Assembly: GCA_002842695.1 (NCBI GenBank)
Contig: PHDT01000011.1
Location: forward strand, 62,001 to 126,000
Length of the DNA stretch: 64,000 nt
Reading direction: 5' to 3'
Source of the DNA: Bacteroidetes bacterium HGW-Bacteroidetes-10
GTDB lineage: Bacteria; Bacteroidota; Bacteroidia; Bacteroidales; UBA932
In this document: positions 1-9,261 of the stretch, one piece after another
Position numbering within the stretch: the stretch's first letter is position 1
Layout of the letters: the number at the start of each line of letters is the position of its first letter
The notes under the pieces: generated by a model
Database searches by the model: none
The model's input: the letters and a program-made list of their open reading frames with translations, nothing else
What the model was told of the DNA's origin: nothing
Position numbers and translations under genes: made by a program

Positions 1-1370
1 CACGAAACCGCGCAGTATTGCTCTTTGCCGCAGGTCCATGTCCCGTTGTCAATTACAGGATTGTCTGCAACTGCAACAATATCTGCAAGAGCCTCCGGCC
101 CGTTTCCAATTATGTTTATGTCCTTTACCGGGCTGGTAAGCTTTCCGTTTTCAATTAAATATCCGGATTTTACAAAAAATGTAAAGTCTCCCGCTCCAAT
201 CTGAACCTGTCCGTTAGAAAAATTGTCCACGAAAATGCCCCTCTTTACAGAGGCAATAATCTCACTCTCCTTTGCACTTCCGCCCTCCATGTATGTAGCC
301 CTCATCCTTGGCAGCGGCATATGTCTGAAAGACTCTCTTCTCCCGTTTCCGGTAGGAGAGGTCTTGTAATATTCTGCGCTGATTCTGTCATGCAGGTATG
401 AGTTAAGAATACCATCCTTAACCATATAGGTCTTCTGAGATTCAATACCTTCGTCATCAAAGCTGATTGAGCCTCTGTTTGCAAATATGGTTCCATCGTC
501 CACCACAGAAATATCAGATGAACATATTTTTTTGCCCAGTTTGTCAGAAAAAATGGATGTGCCAAGTCTGTTAAAATCTGCCTCAAATGCATGGCCGATG
601 GCCTCATGCAGCAATATTCCAGAACTGCCTGAGCCCATTACCACAGGCATCTCTCCGCCGGAAGGTCTGAGGGCGCCAAACTGCATTGAAGTTTTTGACA
701 CAACCTCATCTGCAAGTTCCTTAATCAATTCTCCGGTTAGCATCTCAAATCCGCTTCTGAAACTTCTGGAAGCGCTTCCGTTTTCAGTAACTCCATCTGC
801 CTTCATAATACAAGTAACTGCAACAGAACACATGGGTCTCTCATCTGTGGCAAAAACACCGTCTGAGTTATAGAACAGTATGTTTGTATTTGAGTCCGAA
901 ATTCTGGCCATGACCTTATTTACCCTTGAGTCGGCACTAAAAACCAGAGAATCCATTTCGCGGAGAAATGGAATTCTGTCTGAAACACTCTTGTCTGCCC
1001 ATGGTACAAAAGCTTTATATCTTTTTGGAAAATCCTTAAGGCTGAGATTAAGCGGGCCTATATTTCTGCCCGGGTCTGAAGCAATTGCAGAGGCAGTTCT
1101 TGCTGCACGCTCCATCTCCTTCATTGTGGTTATCTCTGTGTATGCATATCCGGTCTTCTCTCCTGAGAGGACTCTTATGCCCACGCCGTAATCTATATGA
1201 GTTCCGGCTCCGTTAATTTCGGAGTCACGGAGCGTAAGTTCGTTTGAAATGCTGTGCTCAAAGTAAAGGTCGGCATAATCTCCTCCGTTGGAAAGAGCAA
1301 TGGAAACAAGCCTTTTCAGATCCTCTTCACTTACCCCGAACAGGGCTTTCATTTCTTCGGGATGATTCAT
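1..1370 (-). CDS. tldD: TldD-family metalloprotease, 3' end outside the window
   Basis: I translated this frame by hand from the ATG at 1370; it stays open to base 1, giving 456 codons with the C-terminus missing. Residues 255-260 read HEAIGH, the HExxxH zinc motif of TldD, followed by AFEAD. The family (TldD with its partner TldE/PmbA) forms a cytoplasmic metalloprotease that trims unfolded or modified peptides, as in microcin B17 maturation. A tldE/pmbA gene often follows directly and would lie outside the window. The gene is divergent from the WYL regulator, 30 bases away. Family assignment is firm; the substrate is unknown. Confidence 0.93.
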   Translation of the reverse strand, partial: MNHPEEMKALFGVSEEDLKRLVSIALSNGGDYADLYFEHSISNELTLRDSEINGAGTHIDYGVGIRVLSGEKTGYAYTEITTMKEMERAARTASAIASDPGRNIGPLNLSLKDFPKRYKAFVPWADKSVSDRIPFLREMDSLVFSADSRVNKVMARISDSNTNILFYNSDGVFATDERPMCSVAVTCIMKADGVTENGSASRSFRSGFEMLTGELIKELADEVVSKTSMQFGALRPSGGEMPVVMGSGSSGILLHEAIGHAFEADFNRLGTSIFSDKLGKKICSSDISVVDDGTIFANRGSISFDDEGIESQKTYMVKDGILNSYLHDRISAEYYKTSPTGNGRRESFRHMPLPRMRATYMEGGSAKESEIIASVKRGIFVDNFSNGQVQIGAGDFTFFVKSGYLIENGKLTSPVKDINIIGNGPEALADIVAVADNPVIDNGTWTCGKEQYCAVS

Positions 1371-1376
1371 CTGCGC

Positions 1377-1384
1377 TATTTTTG
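1377..1384 (+). promoter_or_regulatory. TAnnTTTG -7 element for the WYL regulator
   Basis: TATTTTTG lies 16 bases before the ATG at 1401. It matches the Bacteroidota housekeeping -7 consensus TAnnTTTG. No clear -33 TTTG is seen, so this is a motif match only. Confidence 0.5.
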
Positions 1385-1400
1385 ACAAAGTAACCGAAAA

Positions 1401-2339
1401 ATGGCTAAATTAGCAAAACCTAAACCCTCAAACTTCACTATGGACCAGCCCAAAATAGAGAGGTTGCTAAGGATAATGCAACTTCTTACAGACAGGACAA
1501 GAGTCAATACAATTGATTCCATATCTCAATCCCTTGAAATATCACCAAGAACCGTATACAGATATCTTGATACATTCGAGAACGCAGGATTCAGACTAGA
1601 GCGCAAGCTAAATAGTGTCTCTCTTGCAAAAGATTCCAAATACTTCAGGATGATTTCAGATCTGGCATATTTTAACCAGGAGGAGGCCTATATAATTAAA
1701 AAGGCTCTGGAGGTATTTGACCCCGGTAACCAGGCGGTACTGGGAGTAAAGAAAAAGCTCAGTAATATTTACGATTTCCGTGACACCGCTCCACTTCTTG
1801 TAAAGCCGGGCAGGGACAGAATTATCAGCAGTCTTATGTTTGCAATTGCTGAGGAGCGTCAGGTGGTTCTTAAGGAATATCACTCCATTCACACATCAAA
1901 GATTTCTGACAGGAAGGTTGAACCAATAGCTTTTGGTGTAAATATGTCTACAATCTACTGTTATGAGGAAGAAAGCGGAATATGTAAATATTTTGCTATT
2001 CCCAGAATAGGAGAGGTTATCGTTGAAGAGAGCGAATGGATGTTCAAAGAGAGTCATGGAATTTTGAAAACAGATATTTTTAGGTTTTCCGGAAATGAAC
2101 CCAGACATATCAAATTAAAAATGTCAATGGTTGCTGCCACACTTTTGGCTGAGGAGTTCCCTCTTAGCGAACAATATATTACTGCGCTGAGTAATATTGA
2201 GTTCTGCCTTGAGTGCGACGTTTACGATTTTCAGGGAGCAGCCAGGTTTGTGCTGGGATTGTGTAATGAAATTGAAGTATTGGGAAGCGATGATTTTATT
2301 GGTTTTTTGGAAGAAAAAAGGAAGAGAAGCAAGTTTTAA
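1401..2339 (+). CDS. HTH/WYL-domain transcriptional regulator
   Basis: A 312-residue protein. Residues about 15-65 form a winged helix-turn-helix of the HTH_11/DeoR type (LLRIMQLL, then SISQSLEISPRTVYRYLDT). The middle and C-terminal parts resemble a WYL ligand-sensing domain: a Y-H residue pair after a VVLKEY strand, a VEPIAFG turn and a YFAIPRI strand. WYL proteins regulate DNA-damage, defence and metabolic genes, often in response to nucleic-acid or nucleotide ligands. It sits directly upstream of and co-directional with the pigment cluster, 44 bases before the ammonia-lyase, so it is a candidate cluster regulator; that role is inferred from position only. Confidence 0.72.
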   Translation: MAKLAKPKPSNFTMDQPKIERLLRIMQLLTDRTRVNTIDSISQSLEISPRTVYRYLDTFENAGFRLERKLNSVSLAKDSKYFRMISDLAYFNQEEAYIIKKALEVFDPGNQAVLGVKKKLSNIYDFRDTAPLLVKPGRDRIISSLMFAIAEERQVVLKEYHSIHTSKISDRKVEPIAFGVNMSTIYCYEEESGICKYFAIPRIGEVIVEESEWMFKESHGILKTDIFRFSGNEPRHIKLKMSMVAATLLAEEFPLSEQYITALSNIEFCLECDVYDFQGAARFVLGLCNEIEVLGSDDFIGFLEEKRKRSKF

Positions 2340-2362
2340 TACACAATAACTAATAAATTTTA

Positions 2363-2370
2363 TAAATTTG
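2363..2370 (+). promoter_or_regulatory. TAnnTTTG -7 element at the head of the pigment cluster
   Basis: TAAATTTG ends 13 bases before the ATG at 2384, in a 44-base AT-rich gap. A transcript starting about 7 bases downstream would have a very short leader. This is the best candidate main promoter for the 2384-24672 gene run. Confidence 0.6.
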
Positions 2371-2383
2371 CCCAATTATAAAC

Positions 2384-3916
2384 ATGCGAAACTTGGTGAT
2401 TAACATTGGCGAAGGACTAACTTTTGAGAATATTGTCAGGGTAGTCATAAACAAAGAAAACGTTCAAAGCGGACATGATGCAGATAAAAGAGTTACAGAG
2501 AGTTTCGACTTTCTTACCTCTTTTGCGGGAGAGAAGGTTATTTATGGCATAAATACCGGTTTCGGGCCTATGGCTCAGTACAGGGTCGACGACAGCAGAC
2601 TGAGAGATTTGCAGTATAACATTCTGCGTTCTCACTCATGCGGGGCAGGTAAGCCAATTGATCCTGTATATGTAAGAGCATCAATGCTTGCGAGGTTGTC
2701 CAATTTCTGTATTGGAAAATCAGGCGTAAGCAGGCAGCTTACTGAGATTTTATCTGCATTTATCAATAACGAAATATATCCGGTTGTTCCTGAACACGGA
2801 GGAGTTGGCGCAAGCGGCGATCTGGTACAGATGGCACATATTGGCCTCACACTCATTGGAGAGGGGGAGGTCTTTTTTAAAGGGAAAAGGATGCCAGCCG
2901 CAGAAGCAATGAAGATATGCAATATATCTCCGTTGGAAATAAAGATAAGAGAGGGACTCGCCATAGCAAACGGAACCAGCGTTATGACCGGAATTGGAGC
3001 CGTGAATGTTCATTATGCTTCTATGCTCCTTAAATGGGCAACTATTGCATCGGTAATGATGAATGAGATTGCCTCTTCTTATGATGACTTTGTTGCAGAG
3101 CCTCTTATAGACAGCAGACCGCATCCGGGACAGAAAAAAGTGGCAGCTCAGATGCGAAGCCATTTCGAATCATCAAAAAGGCTCAGGAAGCGAGAAGCTG
3201 AACTCTATGAGGGAGCAAATCAGGAGAAAATTTTCGAACATAAAGTACAGGGATATTACTCGCTTCGCTGCGTGCCTCAGGTTCTTGGTCCTGTTTTGGA
3301 GACCATTGAGAGGGCGATGGAGGTAATTGAGAGAGAGTATAACAGTGTTTGTGATAATCCGGTGGTTGATCCTGCCTCAGGAAGCATTTATCACGGTGGA
3401 AATTTCCACGGAGACTATGTCAGCTTCGAGATGGACAAGCTAAAGATTGCAGTTGCAAAAATGACTATGCTTGCCGAAAGACAGCTGAATTATCTGTTCC
3501 ATGACAGAATTAACGGTATTCTGCCTCCTTTTGTAAATCTGGGAGTTCTGGGTCTGAACTATGGTTTGCAGGCAGCTCAGTTTACTGCAACATCAACTAC
3601 TGCCGAGTCGCAATCTCTCTGCATGCCTGTTTATGTTCACTCAATTCCAAATAACAACGACAATCAGGACATTGTGAGCATGGGTACAAACTCAGCTCTT
3701 ATAGCAGCAAGGGTTATTGAGAATGGTTTCCAGGTGATGGCCATTCATTTTATGGCTTTAATGCAGGCGATTGATTATCTTGAAATTAAGGATGATATTT
3801 CTGATGAAAGCAAGAGAGTATTCACCGAACTGAGAAAAATATCTCCAAAGTTTAGTGATGACACTCCAAAATATAAGGAGATTGAACAATTAGTACAATA
3901 TCTGAAAGAGAACTGA
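2384..3916 (+). CDS. Tyrosine ammonia-lyase (HAL/PAL/TAL family)
   Basis: A 510-residue aromatic amino-acid lyase. The MIO cofactor would form from Ala-Ser-Gly at 143-145 in GGVGASGDL, and Tyr54 in YGINTGFG is the catalytic tyrosine. The substrate-selectivity loop reads RSHSCGAGKP. As I remember it, the flexirubin TAL of Flavobacterium johnsoniae has nearly the same stretches (TGFGPMAQYR, LQYNLIRSHSSG, STTAESQ), which favours tyrosine over histidine. The reaction would be L-tyrosine to 4-coumarate plus ammonia, supplying the aryl starter of the polyene. It is first in the cluster and the next gene starts 1 base after its stop. Automated annotation may call it histidine ammonia-lyase; no other hut genes are nearby. 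Confidence 0.9.
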   Translation: MRNLVINIGEGLTFENIVRVVINKENVQSGHDADKRVTESFDFLTSFAGEKVIYGINTGFGPMAQYRVDDSRLRDLQYNILRSHSCGAGKPIDPVYVRASMLARLSNFCIGKSGVSRQLTEILSAFINNEIYPVVPEHGGVGASGDLVQMAHIGLTLIGEGEVFFKGKRMPAAEAMKICNISPLEIKIREGLAIANGTSVMTGIGAVNVHYASMLLKWATIASVMMNEIASSYDDFVAEPLIDSRPHPGQKKVAAQMRSHFESSKRLRKREAELYEGANQEKIFEHKVQGYYSLRCVPQVLGPVLETIERAMEVIEREYNSVCDNPVVDPASGSIYHGGNFHGDYVSFEMDKLKIAVAKMTMLAERQLNYLFHDRINGILPPFVNLGVLGLNYGLQAAQFTATSTTAESQSLCMPVYVHSIPNNNDNQDIVSMGTNSALIAARVIENGFQVMAIHFMALMQAIDYLEIKDDISDESKRVFTELRKISPKFSDDTPKYKEIEQLVQYLKEN

Positions 3917-3917
3917 T

Positions 3918-4646
3918 ATGAAATATGCTTTAGTCACGGGAGCAGGCAGGGGAATAGGCAGAGCCATCGCGCAGAGGCTTGCCTCTGCAGGCTACCATGT
4001 TCTTGTGAATTACAAATCCAATGATGCTGCGGCTGAAGAGACTGCGGCTCTTGTAAAGAGTGCCGGAGGTGATGCAACTCTGATGAAATTTGATGTTTCT
4101 GACAGAAAGGAGACAGAGACAGCTCTTAATCAGTGGAGATCAGAAAACGAAGGGGCCTGGATTGAGGTATTGGTAAACAATGCAGGAATAAGAAAGGATA
4201 ACCTCATGTTGTGGATGGAGCCTGCAGAGTGGGACAGCGTTATTGATACAAATCTTAATGGCATGTTCAATATTACACGGCTGCTTGTGAAAGATATGAT
4301 GGTAAGGAGGTTTGGCCGTATTGTAAATGTGGTGTCATTATCAGGAATAAAGGGACTCCCCGGACAGACCAACTATTCTGCTGCCAAGGGAGGAGTAATA
4401 GCTGCAACAAAGGCTCTGGCCCTTGAAGTGGCGAAAAAGGGTGTCACCGTAAATGGTGTAGCCCCCGGTTTTATTACAAGTGACATGACTTCAGACCTGG
4501 ATGAGGCTGCACTTAAGAAACAGATACCTGTTGAGAGGTTCGGCAAACCCGAAGAGGTGGCTGCACTGGTTGCATTTCTGGTTTCGCCGGAAGCATCATA
4601 TATTACAGGAGAGATAATATCAATAAACGGAGGAATATATACTTAG
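3918..4646 (+). CDS. 3-oxoacyl-ACP reductase, FabG-like SDR
   Basis: A 242-residue short-chain dehydrogenase. It has the TGAGRGIG dinucleotide loop at 7-14, NNAG at 87-90 and the YxxxK pair at Tyr153/Lys157, and ends with the ITGEIISINGG segment usual for FabG. It would reduce the beta-keto group on the ACP-bound polyene using NADPH. It fits tightly between the lyase and the first ketosynthase, so it is probably the cluster's dedicated reductase rather than the housekeeping fabG. Confidence 0.9.
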   Translation: MKYALVTGAGRGIGRAIAQRLASAGYHVLVNYKSNDAAAEETAALVKSAGGDATLMKFDVSDRKETETALNQWRSENEGAWIEVLVNNAGIRKDNLMLWMEPAEWDSVIDTNLNGMFNITRLLVKDMMVRRFGRIVNVVSLSGIKGLPGQTNYSAAKGGVIAATKALALEVAKKGVTVNGVAPGFITSDMTSDLDEAALKKQIPVERFGKPEEVAALVAFLVSPEASYITGEIISINGGIYT

Positions 4647-4652
4647 AATTGT

Positions 4653-5870
4653 ATGGCGAGAGTGGTTATAACAGGCATGGGGATCTACTCATGCATTGGA
4701 CAGAATCTTGATGAGGTGCTTGAGTCTCTCAGGGCCGGCAACTCCGGAATAGGGGTTGATCCTGCAAGAGAGGCCATGGGTTTCAGATCCTATCTGACAG
4801 GAATTCTTCCAAAACCGGATCTTAGCAAAAGACTGGACAGACGTAAAAGGATTTCAATGTCAGAAGAGGCAGCCTATGCATACATTGCAACAGAGGAGGC
4901 CCTTGCAAACGCTCTTATCGACAATGAGTTTCTCGATTCCCGCGAAGTGGGAATTCTCTATGGAAACGATAGCAGCGCCCAGGCAGTAATTGACGGTATT
5001 GACCTTATCAGGGAGAAAAAAAATACAACACTTGTTGGATCGGGGTCTGTATTTCAGTCCATGAATTCAACCGTGAGTATGAATCTGTCTGTTATTTACA
5101 GACTGAAGGGAATAAACCTGACCATTGCCGGTGCCTGCGCAAGCGGATCTCATGCAATAGGAATGGGCTATTTTATGATAAAGAATGGTCTACAGGATTG
5201 TATAATCTGCGGAGGGGCTCAGGAGGTTAATCCTTATGCGGTATGCAGCTTTGACGGGCTGAATGCCTTTTCTGTAAGAAATGACAACCCTAAGGGAGCA
5301 TCAAGGCCTTTTGATTCTGAGAGGGATGGTTTGGTTCCAAGCGGAGGCGCAGCTACTCTTATTCTGGAGAGCTATGAATCGGCAGTGAAGAGAGGGGCTC
5401 CAATTCTTGCGGAGGTATTGTCTTATGGCTTCTCATCAAACGGAGATCATATATCAGTCCCAAATATTGATGGCCCGAAAAGATCCCTCATTATGGCTCT
5501 TAAGCAGGCCGGTCTTTCTCCTGCAGACATTCAGTATATCAATGCTCATGCGACCTCTACGATTGTGGGGGATTACAACGAAGCCCTGGCAATTGATGAA
5601 GTATTCGGCGAGCTGAAGCCTTATGTTGGTTCTACAAAAAGCATGACAGGACATGAGATGTGGATGGCAGGTGCCAGCGAGGTTGTCTACTCTGTGCTAA
5701 TGATGAAGAACTCTTTCATAGCACCTACAATTAATTTTGAAAAGCCTGACGAAGCATCGTCAAGACTAAATATACCAAATAAAACAGTACCGTTTGAATT
5801 TAACACTTTCCTTTCCAATTCATTTGGGTTTGGAGGTACAAATTCTACGCTCATTATCAGAAATTTATAA
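4653..5870 (+). CDS. Beta-ketoacyl-ACP synthase (first of three)
   Basis: A 405-residue FabF-type condensing enzyme with an intact triad: Cys162 in GACASGS, His299 in NAHATST and His334 in MTGHEMWMAG. The last block differs from the usual TGHLLGAAG, suggesting a specialised chain or partner. It would extend the polyene with malonyl-ACP. A gene for an ACP follows after 20 bases. Which of the three KS proteins starts, extends or terminates the chain cannot be read from the sequence. Confidence 0.9.
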   Translation: MARVVITGMGIYSCIGQNLDEVLESLRAGNSGIGVDPAREAMGFRSYLTGILPKPDLSKRLDRRKRISMSEEAAYAYIATEEALANALIDNEFLDSREVGILYGNDSSAQAVIDGIDLIREKKNTTLVGSGSVFQSMNSTVSMNLSVIYRLKGINLTIAGACASGSHAIGMGYFMIKNGLQDCIICGGAQEVNPYAVCSFDGLNAFSVRNDNPKGASRPFDSERDGLVPSGGAATLILESYESAVKRGAPILAEVLSYGFSSNGDHISVPNIDGPKRSLIMALKQAGLSPADIQYINAHATSTIVGDYNEALAIDEVFGELKPYVGSTKSMTGHEMWMAGASEVVYSVLMMKNSFIAPTINFEKPDEASSRLNIPNKTVPFEFNTFLSNSFGFGGTNSTLIIRNL

Positions 5871-5890
5871 AACACACATATTTTCCAGCT

Positions 5891-6151
5891 ATGATTGATG
5901 CAGCCCTGATTGACAAAATTAACAATGTTCTGGCAGAAGAATTTGAAGTAGATATTCAGAAAATTTCGCCGGAAGCTCCTTTAATGGATACCCTGGATCT
6001 TGACAGTCTGGATCTCGTTGACATGGTGGTACTCATTGAACACAATTTCGGGTTTACCGTAGTTGCCAAGGATTTTGTTGGCATTAAGTCGTTCAATGAT
6101 TTTTATCACTTTATCAACAGCCGCATAGATGAAAAAGGAGCCAAGGAATGA
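5891..6151 (+). CDS. Acyl carrier protein (polyene arm)
   Basis: An 86-residue acidic protein with the DLDSLDLVDMV motif; Ser39 would carry the 4'-phosphopantetheine. It would hold the growing aryl polyene during extension by the neighbouring KS, KR and DH enzymes. The reading frame overlaps the next gene by 23 bases. No phosphopantetheinyl transferase gene was recognised in the window, so a housekeeping enzyme probably activates it. Confidence 0.92.
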   Translation: MIDAALIDKINNVLAEEFEVDIQKISPEAPLMDTLDLDSLDLVDMVVLIEHNFGFTVVAKDFVGIKSFNDFYHFINSRIDEKGAKE

Positions 6152-7025
6152 GTGGAGTGGTAAATCAAGAGGAGGAGCAACCGGATATCTCATCTTTGTA
6201 TTTATCATCAAGAGAGCAGGACTAAGAGCAGCATATGCTCTTCTCTCCTTTGTTGCCTTATATTTCATACCATTTGCACCTCGTGCCACTGCTTCTGTAT
6301 GGCGCTATTCAAGAACAATATTGGGTAAGGGAAGAGCCGCATCGGTTCTTTTTGTTTACAGAAATTACCTGAATCTTGGCATCTCTCTTATTGACAAGAC
6401 TGCAGTTTCTGCAGGACTTGGCGACAGGTTCTTATTCGAATTTGATGAGCCGGCCAATGTGAGCAGCATTCTTTCCGGAAACAGCGGAGCAGTAATTATT
6501 GGAGCCCATTTTGGAAACTGGGAGGTGGGTGCTCCCTATTTTGGGAAGTATGGCAAGAGGATGAGGGTAGTTATGATGGATGCTGAGTTTCAGAGCATAA
6601 AAAAAGTGCTGGAGGAACAAAAGCAGCTGGACGCCTTCAGCCCAATCCCTATTAAAGATGATTCGTTTTCGCACATATTTGAAATTCGCGATGCACTCGA
6701 GAGGGGCGAATATGTAGCCATGCAGGGCGACAGACTCACACCTAACGGAAAGAGCGCTGAGGTTGAGTTTATGGGCAGGAGGGCACTTTTCCCCCTGGGA
6801 CCTTTTGTTCTTGCGGCAAGATTTGGTTATCCGGTAATATTCTACTTTGCCGTAAGGAGCGGACTAAGAAAATACAGATTTCACTTCTCACTGTACGAGC
6901 CCGCTAAGAGGCAGGGTACTGTCAGACCTGAAACAGACATATTGAATTCATACACCGCATATCTGGAGAAAACCGTTAAGGCCTCTCCGGGGCAGTGGTA
7001 TAACTTTTACAAATTCTGGCTATGA
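6129..7025 (+). CDS. LpxL/HtrB-like lysophospholipid acyltransferase
   Basis: A 298-residue membrane-associated acyltransferase. The HxxxxE catalytic motif is HFGNWE at 127-132 and a hydrophobic segment lies near residues 32-50. Family members transfer acyl chains from ACP to lipid A or related acceptors. Within this cluster it could transfer the finished polyene from its ACP to a lipid or the dialkylresorcinol. The ATG at 6129 overlaps the ACP gene; the ATG at 6148 is out of frame, so 6129 is the start. Its stop overlaps the next start by four bases. Confidence 0.87.
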   Translation: MKKEPRNEWSGKSRGGATGYLIFVFIIKRAGLRAAYALLSFVALYFIPFAPRATASVWRYSRTILGKGRAASVLFVYRNYLNLGISLIDKTAVSAGLGDRFLFEFDEPANVSSILSGNSGAVIIGAHFGNWEVGAPYFGKYGKRMRVVMMDAEFQSIKKVLEEQKQLDAFSPIPIKDDSFSHIFEIRDALERGEYVAMQGDRLTPNGKSAEVEFMGRRALFPLGPFVLAARFGYPVIFYFAVRSGLRKYRFHFSLYEPAKRQGTVRPETDILNSYTAYLEKTVKASPGQWYNFYKFWL

Positions 7026-8389
7026 GAACACAAACGAGAATGCTCCTCATATCTGCCAACAGACTTGCAGATCCATATCCTGTCTATCCAATTGGCTTGT
7101 CATATCTGCAGACCTATCTGAGGGAGAAACTTCCGTGGCTGGAGACCTCTGTTTGCGATATGAACATGATGGATATTGACGGGCTTAAGAGGAGAGTTGA
7201 GGAGTTCAGTCCAAACTATGTGGGGATATCAATTAGAAATATTGACGGAGCCAATTCACTTGACAGAACGAGCTTTATTCCAGGATATAAGGAGATTACT
7301 GATGCCGTAAGGGAGAAGACCAAAGCACCTGTTATTCTGGGTGGAGCCGGTTTTTCCATTTATCCGGCAAAACTGTTTGAAATTCTTAAGCCAGACTATG
7401 GAATTGCAGGTGAAGGGGAGGAGAGTCTCAGGCAGCTTGTAGAGTCGCTTGAAAAGGGAGAGGAGCCGGTTAATATTGAGGGGCTGATTTCTGCTCATAC
7501 AGGAGGTATAGTTCTGAAGCCACACAGTAATTACCTGAATTCTCTTAACCTTTCCTTTGACGAATCCCTCTCTGACTTTTACTGGGAGAAGAGCGGAATG
7601 CTCAACATCCAGACAAAAAGGGGCTGCTGCTATAACTGCATATATTGTTCATATCCTATTATTGACGGCAGAAAGGTAAGAACTCTGGATACAGATCTTA
7701 TTGTCGGAACACTGGAGAGACTGTACAAAGAGAAGGGAATTAACTATGTCTTCTTTACCGATTCTGTTTTTAATATACATAACAGCTACAATGCCGAACT
7801 TGCCGAGAAGATTATCAAAAGCGGAATTAAGATTAACTGGGGAGCATATTTCTCTCCTCATAACCTTACTGAAGATCTGATTGCACTCTTCAGGAGAGCG
7901 GGGCTTAAACATATTGAATTTGGAACAGAGTCGCTCTGCACAGAGCAGATGCACAGATACGGAAAGAATTTCTCTTTTGAGGATGTTATCACCAATTCAG
8001 AGTTATGTCTCAAATACAATATTTTCTATGCCCACTTCCTTATTCTTGGAGGATTGGGAGAGACAGAAAAGACGCTCAGGGAGACTATGGAAAACTCGAA
8101 AAAAATTCGCTATTCGGTATTTTTCCCATATATTGGTATGAGGATCTACCCGGGAACTCCACTGCAGAAAATTGCAATAGAGGAGGGACGAATCAGCCCG
8201 GATAATCCTCTTCTGGAGCCGACATACTATCTGGCAGACGGATTTGATCTGAAGAGCTGCAGAGAGATGGCAAACGACACCGGGAAAGCATGGATTTTCC
8301 CTGATGACCCTCTTGCGGAGGATATTGAAAGAATGAGAGTAGTAAAAAAGAAAAAAGGATTGATATGGGAGTATCTGAGAAAGCCATAG
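7022..8389 (+). CDS. B12-binding-type radical SAM protein
   Basis: A 455-residue protein. The N-terminal ~165 residues look like the Rossmann-like cobalamin-binding half (PIGLSYLQTYL, ILGGAGFSIYP, GIAGEGEESL). The radical SAM core starts at Cys202-x3-Cys206-x2-Cys209, the 4Fe-4S ligands. I see no canonical DxHxxG, so cobalamin binding may be base-off or absent. Such enzymes methylate or rearrange unreactive carbons. In this cluster it could modify the aryl ring or chain; the exact step is unknown. It overlaps the preceding gene by four bases. Confidence 0.85.
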   Translation: MRTQTRMLLISANRLADPYPVYPIGLSYLQTYLREKLPWLETSVCDMNMMDIDGLKRRVEEFSPNYVGISIRNIDGANSLDRTSFIPGYKEITDAVREKTKAPVILGGAGFSIYPAKLFEILKPDYGIAGEGEESLRQLVESLEKGEEPVNIEGLISAHTGGIVLKPHSNYLNSLNLSFDESLSDFYWEKSGMLNIQTKRGCCYNCIYCSYPIIDGRKVRTLDTDLIVGTLERLYKEKGINYVFFTDSVFNIHNSYNAELAEKIIKSGIKINWGAYFSPHNLTEDLIALFRRAGLKHIEFGTESLCTEQMHRYGKNFSFEDVITNSELCLKYNIFYAHFLILGGLGETEKTLRETMENSKKIRYSVFFPYIGMRIYPGTPLQKIAIEEGRISPDNPLLEPTYYLADGFDLKSCREMANDTGKAWIFPDDPLAEDIERMRVVKKKKGLIWEYLRKP

Positions 8390-8805
8390 TTGCAAGAGAG
8401 GAGATTGAGGGGCTGATTCCTCAGCGCCCGCCCTTTGTCTTTGTTCACAGCTATTACGGCGAGGAGGAGGGGTTGCACCATACTGGATTTCTTCCGGACG
8501 TAAGCACTCTTTTTGTTGAAAATGGAAAAATGCGCGAACAGGGTGTAATTGAGCATATTGCTCAGTCTGCTGCTGCATCTGTGGGATACGGATACCAAAT
8601 TAAGGGTGAGGAGGTGCCGGTTGGATTCATAGGAGCTGTGGCTGCTTTTGAACTGACAAAGTTGCCGGATGCGGGAGAAGAGATAAGAACAACAGTAAAA
8701 TTTGCAGGTGAGTTCGGAGGAATTTCACTGGTGGAGGCGGAATGCAGGCAGAGGGGAGAACTTATTGCAAAGACACAACTCAAGATATTTTTAAACATTC
8801 AGTAG
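8365..8805 (+). CDS. Hotdog 3-hydroxyacyl-ACP dehydratase, ApeP-like
   Basis: A 146-residue hotdog-fold protein with the QRPPFVFVHSYYG entry and the VIEHIAQSAAA helix (the acidic residue plus Gln of FabA/FabZ-type dehydratases). It would remove water from the 3-hydroxyacyl-ACP, forming one double bond of the polyene per cycle. It overlaps the radical SAM gene by 25 bases. A second, FabZ-like hotdog protein lies at 14911; either may be the main polyene dehydratase. Confidence 0.82.
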   Translation: MGVSEKAIVAREEIEGLIPQRPPFVFVHSYYGEEEGLHHTGFLPDVSTLFVENGKMREQGVIEHIAQSAAASVGYGYQIKGEEVPVGFIGAVAAFELTKLPDAGEEIRTTVKFAGEFGGISLVEAECRQRGELIAKTQLKIFLNIQ

Positions 8806-8814
8806 TTACTTGAA

Positions 8815-9261
8815 ATGAGAAAAAAGAGAGGGCTTAACAAAGCCGCACTGGTACACAGGCACAGCGTGAGAATCCGCTTCTCTGAAGTGGATTCCATGAA
8901 CATTGTCTGGCACGGCAATTATGTAAAATTGTTCGAGGATGGCAGAGAGGCATTCGGGAATCACTACGGAATAGGCTATCTTGATATTTACGGAGCCGGT
9001 TACACTGCTCCTGTTGTTGAGCTTCACTGCTCCTATATTCAGCCTCTTACATACGGAGATACTGCTGTTATCGAGACAAGATATATTTACCTGCCCTCTG
9101 CAAAGGTCCGTTTTGAATATGACATTTTCAGAGAGTCAGATAACGCACTGGTAGCTACCGGATATTCGCTTCAGGTATTCCTCGACAAAGAGGGTGCGCT
9201 TGAGTGGAACAATCCTGAGTTTTTCCTAAACTGGCAGAAGAGATGGATGGAAATAGAATAA
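8815..9261 (+). CDS. 4HBT-type acyl-CoA/ACP thioesterase
   Basis: A 148-residue hotdog thioesterase. The segment RFSEVDSMNIVWHGNY holds the family's Asp26 and the H-x-x-Y pair of 4-hydroxybenzoyl-CoA thioesterase relatives. It would hydrolyse acyl thioesters, for instance clearing stalled chains or releasing the product. Members of this family are common in aryl polyene clusters. It overlaps the next gene by 19 bases. Confidence 0.85.
   Translation: MRKKRGLNKAALVHRHSVRIRFSEVDSMNIVWHGNYVKLFEDGREAFGNHYGIGYLDIYGAGYTAPVVELHCSYIQPLTYGDTAVIETRYIYLPSAKVRFEYDIFRESDNALVATGYSLQVFLDKEGALEWNNPEFFLNWQKRWMEIE

Noticed and set aside
487-1191. Two open frames on the + strand (487-873, 880-1191)
   Set aside because: They are antisense to tldD, whose zinc motif and family sequence are intact.
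2384-3916. Histidine ammonia-lyase of histidine degradation
   Set aside because: No hut genes nearby, and the sequence resembles the flexirubin tyrosine lyase.
8003-8598. Long minus-strand frames over the radical SAM/dehydratase junction
   Set aside because: Antisense to two clearly coding, overlapping genes.
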